From Pseudomonas sp. Choline-02u-1 (GTDB lineage: Bacteria > Pseudomonadota > Gammaproteobacteria > Pseudomonadales > Pseudomonadaceae): 64,000 bases of DNA. Of the stretch, positions 52,582-64,000 are shown in pieces. Both the position numbers and the translations under genes were made by a program. The notes beneath the pieces were generated by a model. It saw nothing but the letters and a program-made list of their open reading frames with translations. It was not told the DNA's origin and ran no database searches. The stretch's first letter is position 1, and each line of letters starts with the position of its first letter. Location: contig NZ_PJBC01000011.1 of assembly GCF_002836515.1 (NCBI RefSeq), positions 1 to 64,000 on the forward strand, read 5' to 3'.

Positions 52582-55107
52582 TCAGAGGCTGCGAGCAACC
52601 TGAACCTTCTCGAAGACTTCGATCTTGTCGCCGACTTTGACGTCGTTGTAGCTCTTCACGCCGATACCGCATTCCATGCCGGCACGTACTTCGGAAGCGT
52701 CATCCTTGAAGCGGCGCAGGGATTCCAGCTCGCCTTCGAAGATAACGATGTCTTCACGCAGTACACGGATCGGACGGTTACGGTGCACGACACCTTCGAT
52801 CACCATGCAACCGGCGATCGCGCCAAACTTCGGCGAACGGAACACGTCACGCACTTCAGCCACACCCAGGATGTTTTCGCGAACATCGCTGCCGAGCATG
52901 CCGGTGAGGGCTTTCTTGACGTCTTCGATGATGTCGTAGATCACGTTGTAGTAACGCATGTCCAGACCTTCCTGCTCGACGATCTTGCGAGCGCCAGCAT
53001 CGGCACGCACGTTGAAGCCGAACAGTACAGCGTTGGAAGCCAGTGCCAGGTTGGCATCGGATTCGGTGATACCACCGACGCCGCCGCCCACTACGCGCAC
53101 TTGAACTTCATCGTTGCCCAGGCCATTCAAGGCACCGTTCAACGCTTCCAGCGAACCACGGACGTCAGACTTGAGGACGATGTTGAGCGTCTTCTTCTCG
53201 GCCTGCCCCATGTTTTCGAAGATGTTTTCCAGCTTGCCGGCGTGAGCGCGAGCCAGTTTGACTTCGCGGAACTTGCCTTGACGGAACAGAGCCACTTCAC
53301 GGGCTTTCTTCTCGTCGGCAACCACGCTCATCTCGTCGCCAGCGTCCGGGGTACCGTCCAGGCCGAGGATCTCGACAGGGATGGATGGACCGGCTTCCTT
53401 GATCGGCTTGCCGTTCTCGTCGAGCATGGCACGCACGCGGCCATAGTTCGAACCGACCAGAACCATGTCGCCTTGGCGCAGAGTACCGTCCTGAACCAGC
53501 ACGGTTGCCACCGGGCCACGACCCTTGTCGAGACGCGATTCAACCACCACACCACGGCCAGGAGCCGACGGAGTCGCTTTCAGTTCAAGCACTTCGGCCT
53601 GCAGCAGAACGGCTTCAAGCAGCTCGTCCACGCCAGTACCCATCTTCGCCGAAACCGGTACGAATGGCGTGTCGCCACCCCAGTCTTCGGAAGTCACGCC
53701 GTGAACCGACAGTTCGCTGCGGATGCGATCGAGATCAGCGCCCGGCTTGTCGATCTTGTTCACTGCAACAACCAGTGGCACGCCAGCTGCCTGAGCATGC
53801 TGAACGGCTTCGATGGTTTGCGGCATCACGCCGTCGTCCGCTGCAACCACGAGGATCACGATGTCGGTCGCCTTGGCACCACGGGCTCGCATTGCGGTAA
53901 ACGCGGCGTGACCCGGGGTGTCGAGGAAGGTGACCATGCCGCGATCAGTCTCGACGTGGTATGCACCGATGTGCTGGGTGATACCGCCGGCTTCGCCAGC
54001 AGCTACCTTGGCACGACGGATGTAGTCGAGCAGGGAAGTTTTACCGTGGTCAACGTGGCCCATTACGGTCACGACAGGCGCACGGGAGAACGACTCACCT
54101 TCAAACTTCAGGGACTCGGCCAGGGAATCTTCCAGGGCAGTGTCGCTGACCAGGGTCACTTTGTGGCCCAGTTCTTCGGCTACCAGTTGAGCAGTTTCCT
54201 GATCAAGCACCTGGTTGATGGTCGCTGGGGTACCCAGTTTGAACATGAACTTGATGATTTCAGCCGCTTTGACCGACATCTGATTGGCGAGATCGCCAAC
54301 CGTGATGGTCTCGCCGATCTGCACATCACGCACGACAGGGCCGGTCGGGCTCTGGAAACCGTGGGCGTTGCGCTTCTTCAGCTTGGCCTTGCCGCGACCA
54401 CCACGACGGAAGCCATCGCTTTCTTCGTCGGTAGTGCGTGGCGCCACGCGTGGAGCCGGGGCTTTTTCCTTGACCGATGCGCGATGCGGAGCGTTTTTGC
54501 GCTCGCCATCACCGCCACCGCTGCGACGATTGTTATCGTCGGCACGTGGCTTGTCCGGACGGCGCTGTTCGTTCTGCTTGTTGCGAACGTCAGCCGACGG
54601 AGCAGGAGCAGCAGCCACCGGTGCGCTTTCGCGAACAGGTTCGGCAGCAGCCGGAGCCGCAACGGCGTCGCTGGCAGCGGTTTGCGCAGCAGCAGGCTGG
54701 TTACGCGCTGTTTCTTCGGCGCGTTGCTTGGCTTCTTCTTCAGCCTTCTGGCGAGCAGCATTTTCTACTGCGCGACGCTCATCCAGTTCACGCTTGCGCT
54801 CGGCTTCGATTTCTTCCGGGCTGCGCTGTACGAAAACTTTCTTCTTGCGAACTTCTACGCTGATGCTCTTGCTACCAGCCACACGCAGGGTGCTGGTGGT
54901 TTTACGCTGCAGCGTGATCTTGCGTGGTTCTTCCACTTTCGCCTTGTGACTGCTCTTCAAGTGAGTCAGCAGGGATTGCTTCTCACTGTCAGTCACATTT
55001 TCGTCGGCGGCGGTGTGCGGCAGACCTGCCTCACGCATCTGCTGCAACAGGCGCTCTACCGGTGTTTTGACCTCATCGGCCAGTTGTTTCACCGTGACTT
55101 GCGTCAT
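52582..55107 (-). CDS. infB: translation initiation factor IF-2
   Basis: 841-aa GTPase that brings initiator tRNA to the ribosome. The N-terminal IF2-N module ([20 protein letters not shown]), a long charged low-complexity linker rich in Ala/Arg/Glu (about 90-250) and a second IF2-N precede the G domain with [23 protein letters not shown] and NKIDKP. The C-terminal C2 domain binds fMet-tRNA. Tandem starts, as in E. coli IF2 isoforms, are possible but not assigned. It sits 27 bases after nusA. Confidence 0.98.
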   Translation of the reverse strand: MTQVTVKQLADEVKTPVERLLQQMREAGLPHTAADENVTDSEKQSLLTHLKSSHKAKVEEPRKITLQRKTTSTLRVAGSKSISVEVRKKKVFVQRSPEEIEAERKRELDERRAVENAARQKAEEEAKQRAEETARNQPAAAQTAASDAVAAPAAAEPVRESAPVAAAPAPSADVRNKQNEQRRPDKPRADDNNRRSGGGDGERKNAPHRASVKEKAPAPRVAPRTTDEESDGFRRGGRGKAKLKKRNAHGFQSPTGPVVRDVQIGETITVGDLANQMSVKAAEIIKFMFKLGTPATINQVLDQETAQLVAEELGHKVTLVSDTALEDSLAESLKFEGESFSRAPVVTVMGHVDHGKTSLLDYIRRAKVAAGEAGGITQHIGAYHVETDRGMVTFLDTPGHAAFTAMRARGAKATDIVILVVAADDGVMPQTIEAVQHAQAAGVPLVVAVNKIDKPGADLDRIRSELSVHGVTSEDWGGDTPFVPVSAKMGTGVDELLEAVLLQAEVLELKATPSAPGRGVVVESRLDKGRGPVATVLVQDGTLRQGDMVLVGSNYGRVRAMLDENGKPIKEAGPSIPVEILGLDGTPDAGDEMSVVADEKKAREVALFRQGKFREVKLARAHAGKLENIFENMGQAEKKTLNIVLKSDVRGSLEALNGALNGLGNDEVQVRVVGGGVGGITESDANLALASNAVLFGFNVRADAGARKIVEQEGLDMRYYNVIYDIIEDVKKALTGMLGSDVRENILGVAEVRDVFRSPKFGAIAGCMVIEGVVHRNRPIRVLREDIVIFEGELESLRRFKDDASEVRAGMECGIGVKSYNDVKVGDKIEVFEKVQVARSL

Positions 55108-55134
55108 GCACTTCTCTCCTCAGGCCGCGCCTAA

Positions 55135-56616
55135 TTACTCGAACCAGTGGGCTCGGGCGGCCATGATCAACTTGCCGGCACGATCATCGTCAATGCCGTC
55201 GATGTCGAGCAGGTCGTCAATAGACTGCTCGGCCAGGTCTTCGCGGGTAATTACGCCGCGCACCGCCAGTTCCATCGCCAAATCCTTGTCCATACCCTCA
55301 AGCGAGAGCAGGTCTTCGGCCGGATGGGCGTCTGCCAGCTTTTCCTCAGTAGCGATGGCTTTGGTCAACAAGCGATCCTTGGCGCGAGCACGAAGCTCGT
55401 TGACGATGTCCTCGTCAAAGCCGTCGATGTTGAGCATCTCCTCCACCGGTACGTAGGCAATCTCTTCCAGGCTGGTGAAGCCTTCATCTACCAGCACCTG
55501 AGCCAGTTCTTCGTCGACTTCCAGCTCGTCGATGAAGTTGCGCAGGATGTCGCCGGTTTCTGCTTGCTGCTTAGCCTGGATGTCCGATTCGGTCATCACG
55601 TTCAGGGTCCAGCCAGTCAACTGGCTGGCCAGACGCACGTTCTGACCACCGCGACCGATGGCCTGAGCCAGATTGTCTGCGCCGACGGCGATGTCCATGG
55701 CATGGGCATCTTCGTCAACGATAATTGCCGCAACCTCGGCCGGGGACATGGCGTTGATCACGAACTGGGCAGGGTTGTCGTCCCACAGCACGATATCAAC
55801 ACGCTCACCACCCAACTCACCCGATACCGCCTGGACGCGCGAACCGCGCATACCGATGCAGGCACCTTGTGGGTCAATGCGCTTGTCCTTGGAGCGGACG
55901 GCGATCTTGGCACGCGAACCCGGATCACGGGAGGCGGCCATGACCTCGATGAGGCCTTCGGCGATTTCCGGCACTTCGATACGGAACAGCTCGATCAGCA
56001 TTTCCGGCGCGGTACGCGACAGGATCAGCTGCGGGCCGCGGTTCTCGGTGCGGATTTCCTTGAGCAGCGCACGCAGACGCACGCCGACACGGAAGGTTTC
56101 GCGAGAAATGATGTCTTCACGGGCCAGCAACGCTTCAGCGTTGTTGCCCAGATCGACGATCACGTTGTCGCGGGTAACTTTTTTCACGGTGCCGGAGATG
56201 ATTTCTCCCAGGCGCTCGCGATAGGCGTCAACCACTTGAGCGCGCTCGGCTTCGCGAACCTTCTGCACGATGACCTGCTTGGCAGTCTGTGCAGCGATGC
56301 GGCCGAACTCGATGGATTCGATTTTCTCTTCGACGACGTCACCGACCTTGGCGCCAGGATGCGTTTCGGCAACCTTGCTTGGCCAGGTTTCGATGGCCGG
56401 ATCGTCGAGATCATCCTCTTCAACGACCGTCCAGCGACGGAAGGTTTCGTAGGAACCGGTGTGGCGATTAATTTCCACACGCAGGTCCACTTCGTCTTCA
56501 AAGCGCTTTTTGGTAGCAGTGGCCAGAGCCAGCTCCAGCGCTTCAAAAATTACGCTTGCCGGTACACCCTTTTCATTGGATACCGACTCAACAACCAGCA
56601 GTACTTCTTTGCTCAT
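55135..56616 (-). CDS. nusA: transcription termination/antitermination protein NusA
   Basis: 493-aa RNA polymerase-binding factor. Domains: N-terminal RNAP-binding region from [20 protein letters not shown]1 ([18 protein letters not shown]), KH1 and KH2 ([31 protein letters not shown]), then two acidic AR repeats at the C-terminus ([20 protein letters not shown] and [20 protein letters not shown]). The start at 56616 is used; the ORF continues seven codons upstream without support. rimP is upstream by 47 bases. Confidence 0.97.
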   Translation of the reverse strand: MSKEVLLVVESVSNEKGVPASVIFEALELALATATKKRFEDEVDLRVEINRHTGSYETFRRWTVVEEDDLDDPAIETWPSKVAETHPGAKVGDVVEEKIESIEFGRIAAQTAKQVIVQKVREAERAQVVDAYRERLGEIISGTVKKVTRDNVIVDLGNNAEALLAREDIISRETFRVGVRLRALLKEIRTENRGPQLILSRTAPEMLIELFRIEVPEIAEGLIEVMAASRDPGSRAKIAVRSKDKRIDPQGACIGMRGSRVQAVSGELGGERVDIVLWDDNPAQFVINAMSPAEVAAIIVDEDAHAMDIAVGADNLAQAIGRGGQNVRLASQLTGWTLNVMTESDIQAKQQAETGDILRNFIDELEVDEELAQVLVDEGFTSLEEIAYVPVEEMLNIDGFDEDIVNELRARAKDRLLTKAIATEEKLADAHPAEDLLSLEGMDKDLAMELAVRGVITREDLAEQSIDDLLDIDGIDDDRAGKLIMAARAHWFE

Positions 56617-56663
56617 CGTACGCCTCGCCTTTCGCAAGCCATTGGATCCGCGGGATCCGCGTC

Positions 56664-57122
56664 TCAGTCAAAACTGGGAATAATGTTGGCCTTGTCGATC
56701 ATATCGATCGGCAACAGGAACTCATGGTCTTCAACCTGCACCACGACATCCTGCTCTTCTACACCGCGCAGAAGGCCCTGAAAGTTGCGTCGTCCCTCGA
56801 AAGGCGAGCGCAGCTTGATCTTCACTTGTTCACCGGCAAATTTGGCAAACTGCTCAAGAGTGAACAGCGGGCGCTCCATGCCAGGCGAGGACACTTCAAG
56901 GGTGTATTCAACGGAGATCGGATCTTCAACATCCAGAACACCGCTGATCTGACGGCTGACAATGGCGCAATCGTCCACCAGCACGCCACCTTCTTTATCA
57001 ATATAAACGCGCAACATCGAGTGCCGACCCTGAGCCGAAAACTCGATACCCCAGCATTCATAGCCCAGGGCCACGACCACCGGGGCCAGCAAGGCCTGCA
57101 ACTCTTCTAGCTTGCTCGACAC
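56664..57122 (-). CDS. rimP: ribosome maturation factor RimP
   Basis: 152-aa factor needed for 30S assembly. It begins with GTG at 57122 ([20 protein letters not shown]) and has the conserved [10 protein letters not shown] segment and the [16 protein letters not shown] strand. A ggggg stretch precedes the GTG. First protein gene of the rimP-nusA-infB-rbfA-truB operon, downstream of the initiator tRNA. Confidence 0.96.
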   Translation of the reverse strand: MSSKLEELQALLAPVVVALGYECWGIEFSAQGRHSMLRVYIDKEGGVLVDDCAIVSRQISGVLDVEDPISVEYTLEVSSPGMERPLFTLEQFAKFAGEQVKIKLRSPFEGRRNFQGLLRGVEEQDVVVQVEDHEFLLPIDMIDKANIIPSFD

Positions 57123-57159
57123 CTGAACCCCCTAGTGCATGATATGTGCATGCTTTGCA

Positions 57160-57253
57160 AAATAAAAAAATGGGCATAACGCCCATCCTTGAAACGCCGT
57201 CGAACAGCGGCGTTGAAAGTATCCAGCTAACAAAAAGCCCCTTAAAAGGGGCT
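57160..57253 (-). terminator. two terminators and a hairpin between tRNA-fMet and rimP
   Basis: On the minus strand, reading from the tRNA: agcccctt/aaggggct plus ttttt (57233-57253); a hairpin aacgccg/cggcgtt (57193-57214); and atgggcg/tgcccat plus seven T residues (57160-57187). The rimP operon must rely on read-through or on a promoter close to the last of these. Confidence 0.75.
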
Positions 57254-57261
57254 CCTTAAAC

Positions 57262-57338
<77 letters not shown>

Positions 57339-57404
57339 ACAAAGCTGGGGCGGAAGTATACGACCGATCCCTTTTAGGGTCAATGTAACCTTCCACCTAC
57401 AAGA

Positions 57405-57424
57405 AAGCCCGCAACAGCGGGCTC
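57405..57424 (-). terminator. hairpin between tRNA-Leu and tRNA-fMet
   Basis: agcccgc/gcgggct is followed on the minus strand by ttctt. This is probably a weak terminator separating the tRNA genes. Confidence 0.5.
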
Positions 57425-57435
57425 TCCTGACTAAT

Positions 57436-57521
57436 TGGTACCGAGAAGGGGACTCGAACCCCTACACCCTATGGGCACAACCACCTCAAGGTTGCGTGTC
57501 TACCAATTCCACCACCTCGGC
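57436..57521 (-). tRNA. tRNA-Leu(GAG)
   Basis: 86-base class II tRNA with a long variable arm. The anticodon loop is TTGAGGT (GAG) in the stem CAACC/GGTTG, the T-loop is TTCGAGT and CCA is encoded. It lies directly after secG, as in other gammaproteobacteria. Confidence 0.95.
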
Positions 57522-57543
57522 AATACTACGTTTGAAACCCTTC

Positions 57544-57927
57544 TTACTTCTGCTCTTGAGCTGGAGGCACGTCAGTCGCTGGAGTAGCCGACTTTTGCTC
57601 TTGAAGCACCGGGACATCATCAGAAGCCGGTTGTTGCTTAGGCACTTCCAACACTGCTGGATCTGGCAAACCCGCTTGAGTCAGCTGATGAGCTTTCTCT
57701 TTAGCAAAGTAACCTAACCCCAAGCTGGTTATGAAGAAACCGGCGGCAAGTATAGCAGTAAACTTACTAAGAAAGGTAGAGGAACCTTGGCTTCCGAACA
57801 CAGTATTTGAAGCACCTGCTCCGAAAGATGCGCCAGCGTCCGCACCCTTACCCTGCTGCAGCAAAACCAGAGCAACTACGCCCAATGCACCCAGCAGATG
57901 AAAAACGACTACGACTGTTTCCAGCAT
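57544..57927 (-). CDS. secG: preprotein translocase subunit SecG
   Basis: 127-aa inner-membrane subunit of SecYEG. Two transmembrane helices: [20 protein letters not shown] at about 4-23 and [20 protein letters not shown] at about 53-72, with the conserved [20 protein letters not shown] between them. A Pro/Gln-rich hydrophilic tail makes it longer than E. coli SecG (110 aa). Start at 57927 (MLETVVVVF) is chosen; the ORF runs 16 codons further without support. Four bases after tpiA. Confidence 0.96.
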   Translation of the reverse strand: MLETVVVVFHLLGALGVVALVLLQQGKGADAGASFGAGASNTVFGSQGSSTFLSKFTAILAAGFFITSLGLGYFAKEKAHQLTQAGLPDPAVLEVPKQQPASDDVPVLQEQKSATPATDVPPAQEQK

Positions 57928-57931
57928 TTTT

Positions 57932-58687
57932 TCAGTTTCCCGCGGCGCGACAGATCGCACCGAACTCATCTGCATTCAGGGAAGCCCCACCAATGAGCCC
58001 CCCATCGATATCCGGCATGCCGAACAGTTCGACCGCATTGGCCGCCTTCACGCTGCCGCCGTATAGAAGCCGCACTCCTCGTGCGACTTCAGAATTCTCT
58101 GCCGCCAACTGGTCACGGATGGCTTTATGCACATCCTGAGCCTGTTGCGGCGTTGCAGTCAGCCCGGTACCAATGGCCCAGACCGGCTCGTAAGCAATGA
58201 CCGCCTTGGCAAAGGCACCGACACCCAGCTCCTCGATGATGCTGCCCAGCTGACGCCCGACAACATCAAGAGTCTTCCCGGCTTCGCGCTGCTCGAGGGT
58301 TTCACCTACGCACAACACCGGAATCAAGCCACACGCCTGTGCCGCTGCGAACTTGCGATTCAGCATTCCGTCTCGCTCGCCCATAATCTGGCGACGCTCG
58401 GAGTGCCCGACAAGCACCAGGGAACAACCTGCATCCACCAACTGACTGGGAGCAATTTCACCGGTCAGTGCACCTTGCATGGCTTCCACCGCAGAGTTCT
58501 GCGCGCCGACTGAAATCGACTTGCCTTTCAAGCCATCAATCACTTGATTGATATACAAGCAAGGCGGAAACACCGCGACATCAATACCGCTCGGCAAGGC
58601 CAGATGACGAAGGCCGTTGATCAGCTCAGCGACGCTGGCGCGGGTACCGTGCATCTTCCAGTTACCAGCTACCATAGGGCGACGCAT
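57932..58687 (-). CDS. tpiA: triosephosphate isomerase
   Basis: 251-aa glycolytic enzyme interconverting dihydroxyacetone phosphate and glyceraldehyde 3-phosphate. Catalytic Lys is in GNWKMHG, His in VLVGHSERR, Glu in [10 protein letters not shown]; the phosphate-binding [11 protein letters not shown] lies near the end. It starts 65 bases after the glmM stop, in the same run of genes. Confidence 0.98.
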   Translation of the reverse strand: MRRPMVAGNWKMHGTRASVAELINGLRHLALPSGIDVAVFPPCLYINQVIDGLKGKSISVGAQNSAVEAMQGALTGEIAPSQLVDAGCSLVLVGHSERRQIMGERDGMLNRKFAAAQACGLIPVLCVGETLEQREAGKTLDVVGRQLGSIIEELGVGAFAKAVIAYEPVWAIGTGLTATPQQAQDVHKAIRDQLAAENSEVARGVRLLYGGSVKAANAVELFGMPDIDGGLIGGASLNADEFGAICRAAGN

Positions 58688-58752
58688 GCTGTACCTCGTC
58701 GGTCAAAGTGGGCGCAGATGTTACCCAACACAATCATGGCTTGCAAGCCGTA

Positions 58753-60090
58753 TCAGGCAGAAACTTCGGTTATCAGTTTTGCCAGCTCCTCGGCGTAGCC
58801 GCGGACCTGGTTTTCATCTTCGCCTTCAACCATGACGCGCACCAAAGGCTCTGTACCGGACTTGCGCAGAAGCACACGACCGCGCCCCGCCATTGCCTGC
58901 GTTACACGAGCACTGGCTTCCTTGACAGCCGGATGCTCCAGCGGGCTTTCCCCGCCGCCAAAGCGCACATTGATCAGCACTTGAGGACACTTGCGCAACG
59001 CCTGCCGGGTTTGTGCCAAACCATCATTGCGGGATTTGAGAGCCATCAACACTTGCAAGGCCGCGATGATTGCGTCGCCCGTGGTGGTGTGATTGAAGCA
59101 AACCACATGCCCGGAGTTTTCCCCACCTACCAGCCAATTGCGCTCCTGCAGCTCGGCGATCACGTAGCGGTCACCGACATTGGCGCGAACGAACGGGATC
59201 GACAGCTCCGCCAGTGCCAGCTCAAGACCAAGATTGCTCATCAACGTACCGACAACGCCACCCTGCAACTTGCCGCGCTCATGCAGATCCCGGGCGATGA
59301 TAAACAGCAAATCGTCACCATCGACGATGGTGCCGGTGTGATCAACCATCAATACCCGGTCGCCATCACCATCGAATGCGATACCGAGGTCGGCATGCTC
59401 GGCAAGTACCGCAGCCTGCAACGGCCCCATATGCGTGGAACCACAGTTATCATTGATGTTCAACCCGTTCGGCTGAGCAGACAGCACAACAACTTCAGCC
59501 CCCAACTCACGGAAGACGCTCGGCGCTACCTTATAGGTCGCACCGTGCGCACAGTCGATAACGATTTTCAGCCCAGCAAAATTGGTCCCAGTAGGCACGC
59601 TGCTTTTGCAGAACTCGATGTAGCGACCCGATGCGTCGTTGATTCGCGAGACCTTGCCGATTTTGCTCGACTCGACGACGGTCATCGGCGTATCCAGCAA
59701 CTCTTCGATCATCAACTCCAACTCGTCCGGCAGCTTGGTGCCCTTACCGGAGAAGAACTTGATGCCGTTATCGTCATGAGGGTTGTGCGATGCACTGATC
59801 ACAATGCCTGCTTCAGCCTGGAACGTGCGCGACAGATAGGCGATCGCGGGGGTCGGCATCGGGCCGAGCAGCATCACATCGGCGCCCGCCGAGGTCAGCC
59901 CGGCCTCGAGTGCCGACTCAAACATATAACCGGAGATCCGCGTGTCCTTGCCGACCAGCACCTTGCAGGCACCCATCTTGCGGAAGGCCATGCCGGCCGC
60001 CCAGCCAAGCTTGAGCATGAAGTCAGGCGTGATCGGGTACTCACCAACGCGACCGCGAATGCCGTCGGTACCAAAATATTTCTTGCTCAT
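58753..60090 (-). CDS. glmM: phosphoglucosamine mutase
   Basis: 445-aa enzyme converting glucosamine-6-P to glucosamine-1-P for peptidoglycan and LPS precursors. The active Ser is in [19 protein letters not shown] (about residue 101); the metal loop is [13 protein letters not shown]; the sugar-binding GGENSGHV and phosphate-binding [12 protein letters not shown] follow. 16 bases after folP. Confidence 0.98.
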   Translation of the reverse strand: MSKKYFGTDGIRGRVGEYPITPDFMLKLGWAAGMAFRKMGACKVLVGKDTRISGYMFESALEAGLTSAGADVMLLGPMPTPAIAYLSRTFQAEAGIVISASHNPHDDNGIKFFSGKGTKLPDELELMIEELLDTPMTVVESSKIGKVSRINDASGRYIEFCKSSVPTGTNFAGLKIVIDCAHGATYKVAPSVFRELGAEVVVLSAQPNGLNINDNCGSTHMGPLQAAVLAEHADLGIAFDGDGDRVLMVDHTGTIVDGDDLLFIIARDLHERGKLQGGVVGTLMSNLGLELALAELSIPFVRANVGDRYVIAELQERNWLVGGENSGHVVCFNHTTTGDAIIAALQVLMALKSRNDGLAQTRQALRKCPQVLINVRFGGGESPLEHPAVKEASARVTQAMAGRGRVLLRKSGTEPLVRVMVEGEDENQVRGYAEELAKLITEVSA

Positions 60091-60106
60091 AAGTGCTCCA
60101 TCATTC

Positions 60107-60958
60107 TTATTCGGCTGATTCCACGGCCGCGATCATTCGCACGACATCGACGGTTTCCGCCACATCGTGAACCCGCAATATAGACGCGCCCTTGACTGAA
60201 GCAAGCGCCGCCAGTGCCAGCCCGCCATGCAGACGCTCGCCCACGGGACGATTCAAGGCGTGGCCAATCATACTCTTGCGCGAAACACCTACCAGCAGAG
60301 GTCGACCCAGAGCATGCAGGGCCTCCATGTGCTTGAACAAGCTTAGATTGTGCTGCAGGGTTTTGGCGAAGCCGAAGCCGGGGTCAAGAATGATCCGCTT
60401 AGCGGGAATGCCAGCCTGGGCACACCGATCCATGCGCTCGGCGAGAAACTCACCGACCTCGCGAGTGACATCCTGATACTGCGGATTGTCCTGCATATCG
60501 CCCGGCTCGCCGAGCATGTGCATGAGGCAGACCGGTAATCCGGTCGCGGCCGCCGCGTCCAGCGCACCGTCGCGACGCAACGAACGCACGTCATTGATCA
60601 GCCCGGCACCGAGCCGTGCGGTTTCACGCATGACTGCCGGGGTGGAAGTATCGACCGAGATAACGACATCCAGCTCGCGATTGATCAGCTCGACAATTGG
60701 TGCGACGCGCTCAAGCTCCTCCAACGGAGAAACCGCTCGCGCACCGGGCCGAGTCGATTCGCCGCCGACATCGATAAGCGTCGCACCAGCCAGCACCATG
60801 GCTTCGGCATGGCGCAGAGCCGCATCGAGCTGGCTGTAATGGCCGCCGTCGGAGAAGGAATCAGGGGTGACGTTGAGAATGCCCATGACATGCGTCTGGG
60901 CCAAATCAAGAACCCGGTTGCCGCAAGGCAACCGGGTCAGGGACTGAACAGAAGTCAT
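60107..60958 (-). CDS. folP: dihydropteroate synthase
   Basis: 283-aa TIM-barrel enzyme of folate synthesis, the sulfonamide target. Motifs: [16 protein letters not shown] (loop 1), [12 protein letters not shown] (loop 2), [15 protein letters not shown], and [11 protein letters not shown]. It is 8 bases after ftsH, and ftsH-folP-glmM is a standard gammaproteobacterial cluster. Confidence 0.98.
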   Translation of the reverse strand: MTSVQSLTRLPCGNRVLDLAQTHVMGILNVTPDSFSDGGHYSQLDAALRHAEAMVLAGATLIDVGGESTRPGARAVSPLEELERVAPIVELINRELDVVISVDTSTPAVMRETARLGAGLINDVRSLRRDGALDAAAATGLPVCLMHMLGEPGDMQDNPQYQDVTREVGEFLAERMDRCAQAGIPAKRIILDPGFGFAKTLQHNLSLFKHMEALHALGRPLLVGVSRKSMIGHALNRPVGERLHGGLALAALASVKGASILRVHDVAETVDVVRMIAAVESAE

Positions 60959-60966
60959 TTCAAACC

Positions 60967-62883
<1,917 letters not shown>

Positions 62884-63076
62884 TTAACTACCCTCTGAAG
62901 CAAGCTCCGCTACTGGCGCGCGCTTCGCATGATATTCACCGGCCTAACTTACTACATTACCTACGACTCTGGCAGGCGCCGTCTGTAACCCTTTGTGAAA
63001 CACTTTCTACACAATATTCGCTTATGCACGCGGAGCGAAATACGAAAAACCTATCGCCCTGGCGAAAAACCTCGCT

Positions 63077-63706
63077 TTACGCATCACCGCCGCGGTAACC
63101 CCATGCCAGCATGTATTGCTCACGAGAGCTGCCACGGGAAGAGTCTGGCTTGATCATCTGGATCTTGTCGAATTTCTTCCGAGCATCCTTCAGATAAACA
63201 TCGAAACCTTCGCCCTGGAAAATCTTGATGACGAAATTGCCACCCGGCTTGAGTATCCGCTCCGCCAGATCCAGAGCCAGCTCGCAAAGGAACATGGCCT
63301 TGGGCATATCCACTTCCGGCGTACCACTCATATTGGGGGCCATATCGGAAATCACAAGGTCTACCTGCGAATTACCCACAGCCTCAAGGATCTGAGCGAG
63401 AACCGCGTCCTCAGTGAAGTCGCCCTGGATAAACTGCACGTCAGGGATGCTGTCCATTTCCAGGATGTCCGAGGCGATCAGACGCCCCTGCCCACCAATC
63501 AGCCGACTGGTGACCTGCGACCAGCCGCCCGGCGCAGCGCCCAGGTCGACCACGCTCATGCCCGGGCGGATCAGTTTGTATTTTTCCTGGATTTCCAGAA
63601 GCTTGTAACTTGCACGCGAGCGGTAACCATCCTTCTGCGCCTGCTTCACATAAGGATCGTTGACATGTCTTTTCAGCCAACCAAGGCTTGTCTTGGAACG
63701 CGCCAT
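63077..63706 (-). CDS. rlmE: 23S rRNA 2'-O-ribose methyltransferase RlmE (FtsJ)
   Basis: 209-aa SAM-dependent enzyme that methylates U2552 of 23S rRNA in the late 50S particle. The SAM site is [14 protein letters not shown], catalytic residues include K of [12 protein letters not shown] of [11 protein letters not shown] of [13 protein letters not shown] and E of a late strand. Divergent from yhbY and upstream of ftsH, a conserved order. Confidence 0.97.
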   Translation of the reverse strand: MARSKTSLGWLKRHVNDPYVKQAQKDGYRSRASYKLLEIQEKYKLIRPGMSVVDLGAAPGGWSQVTSRLIGGQGRLIASDILEMDSIPDVQFIQGDFTEDAVLAQILEAVGNSQVDLVISDMAPNMSGTPEVDMPKAMFLCELALDLAERILKPGGNFVIKIFQGEGFDVYLKDARKKFDKIQMIKPDSSRGSSREQYMLAWGYRGGDA

Positions 63707-63761
63707 TGGGCACCTCGATGATTAGGGTCGTGATTAGTTGGGCGGATCCACGAACCCTCGG

Positions 63762-63782
63762 GTAAAATGGCCGCCATTTTAC
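63762..63782. promoter_or_regulatory. palindrome in the rlmE-yhbY divergent promoter region
   Basis: gtaaaatgg/ccattttac is a perfect nine-base inverted repeat around ccg, 26 bases before yhbY and 56 before rlmE. Each arm contains a taaaat that could serve as a -10 box in either direction. Confidence 0.4.
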
Positions 63783-63807
63783 AGAATCCAGACGAAAGGG
63801 TCAGATT

Positions 63808-64000
63808 ATGCCGCTCACTCCAGAGCAGAAAAAACAGTACAAATCCATTGGCCACCACCTGAAACCAGTTCTGACGGTGGCTGACAACGGTCTGACTGAA
63901 GGTGTGCTAGCCGAACTTGAACGCGCCCTGGCGGATCACGAGCTGATCAAGATCAAGCTCAACATCCTCGATCGCGAGTCGCGCCTGGCGCACATCGCAG
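63808..64000 (+). CDS. yhbY: CRS1/YhbY-type RNA-binding protein (partial)
   Basis: 5' part only (64 residues to the window end). MPLTPEQKKQYKSIGHHLKP and the later ELERALADHELIKIKL segment match YhbY, a small 50S precursor-associated RNA-binding protein. Start ATG at 63808 has aaaggg upstream. Truncated by the end of the window. Confidence 0.95.
   Translation, partial: MPLTPEQKKQYKSIGHHLKPVLTVADNGLTEGVLAELERALADHELIKIKLNILDRESRLAHIA

Noticed and set aside
58708..60183. 491-codon plus-strand ORF opposite glmM
   Set aside because: Shadow of glmM; no motif and no start signal.

Overview
The window is high-GC chromosomal DNA of a gamma-proteobacterium, and almost certainly a fluorescent Pseudomonas (P. 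fluorescens group). This rests on the dense two-family set of REP-like inverted repeats between genes, on the Pseudomonas versions of FruB/FruK/FruA/Cra, PiuA/PiuC, AmpD/AmpE and eukaryotic-type SpeC, and on gene orders recalled from P. aeruginosa PAO1 (memory, not a search). No rRNA operon, insertion sequence, integrase, CRISPR array or phage gene was seen.

Layout. 1-11.1 kb: dipeptide uptake locus with three DppA-type binding proteins, an OprD-family porin and one DppBCDF core, punctuated by hairpins. 11.3-15.1 kb: small secreted acidic protein, MFS exporter and release factor 3 (prfC). 15.5-19.0 kb: osmoprotectant (OpuC-type) ABC transporter. 19.0-20.8 kb: ornithine decarboxylase speC behind an unusual 640-base leader with a short uORF and a strong terminator. 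20.8-24.0 kb: a more A+T-rich two-gene insert whose large gene looks like the XaxA and XaxB (YaxA/YaxB) pore-forming toxin subunits joined in one 737-residue polypeptide. 24.2-30.9 kb: iron uptake (Sel1 protein, PiuC, PiuA and a PepSY-flavodoxin-reductase fusion). 31.0-32.6 kb: Tat-exported PhoD phosphatase. 32.8-39.7 kb: fructose PTS (fruBKA) diverging from cra/fruR, then a TatD-family nuclease. 40.5-47.9 kb: chemoreceptor, ampE-ampD, a DUF1631 protein, nadC and a DUF6388 protein. 48.1 kb: tRNA-Thr(CGU). 48.4-63.7 kb: the classical translation/RNA block, all on the minus strand: rlmE, ftsH, folP, glmM, tpiA, secG, tRNA-Leu(GAG), initiator tRNA-Met, rimP, nusA, infB, rbfA, truB, rpsO, pnp. 63.8 kb: divergent yhbY, cut by the window end.

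The most notable feature is the fused Xax-type toxin with its unrecognised 295-residue partner between speC and the piu genes. An internal Shine-Dalgarno/ATG sits exactly where a free XaxB-like subunit would begin. Secondary points are a possible leader-peptide attenuator on speC, an exact Cra-type operator in the fru/cra divergent region, an S15-type leader hairpin on rpsO, and the junction at tRNA-Thr between two blocks that are far apart in P. aeruginosa.
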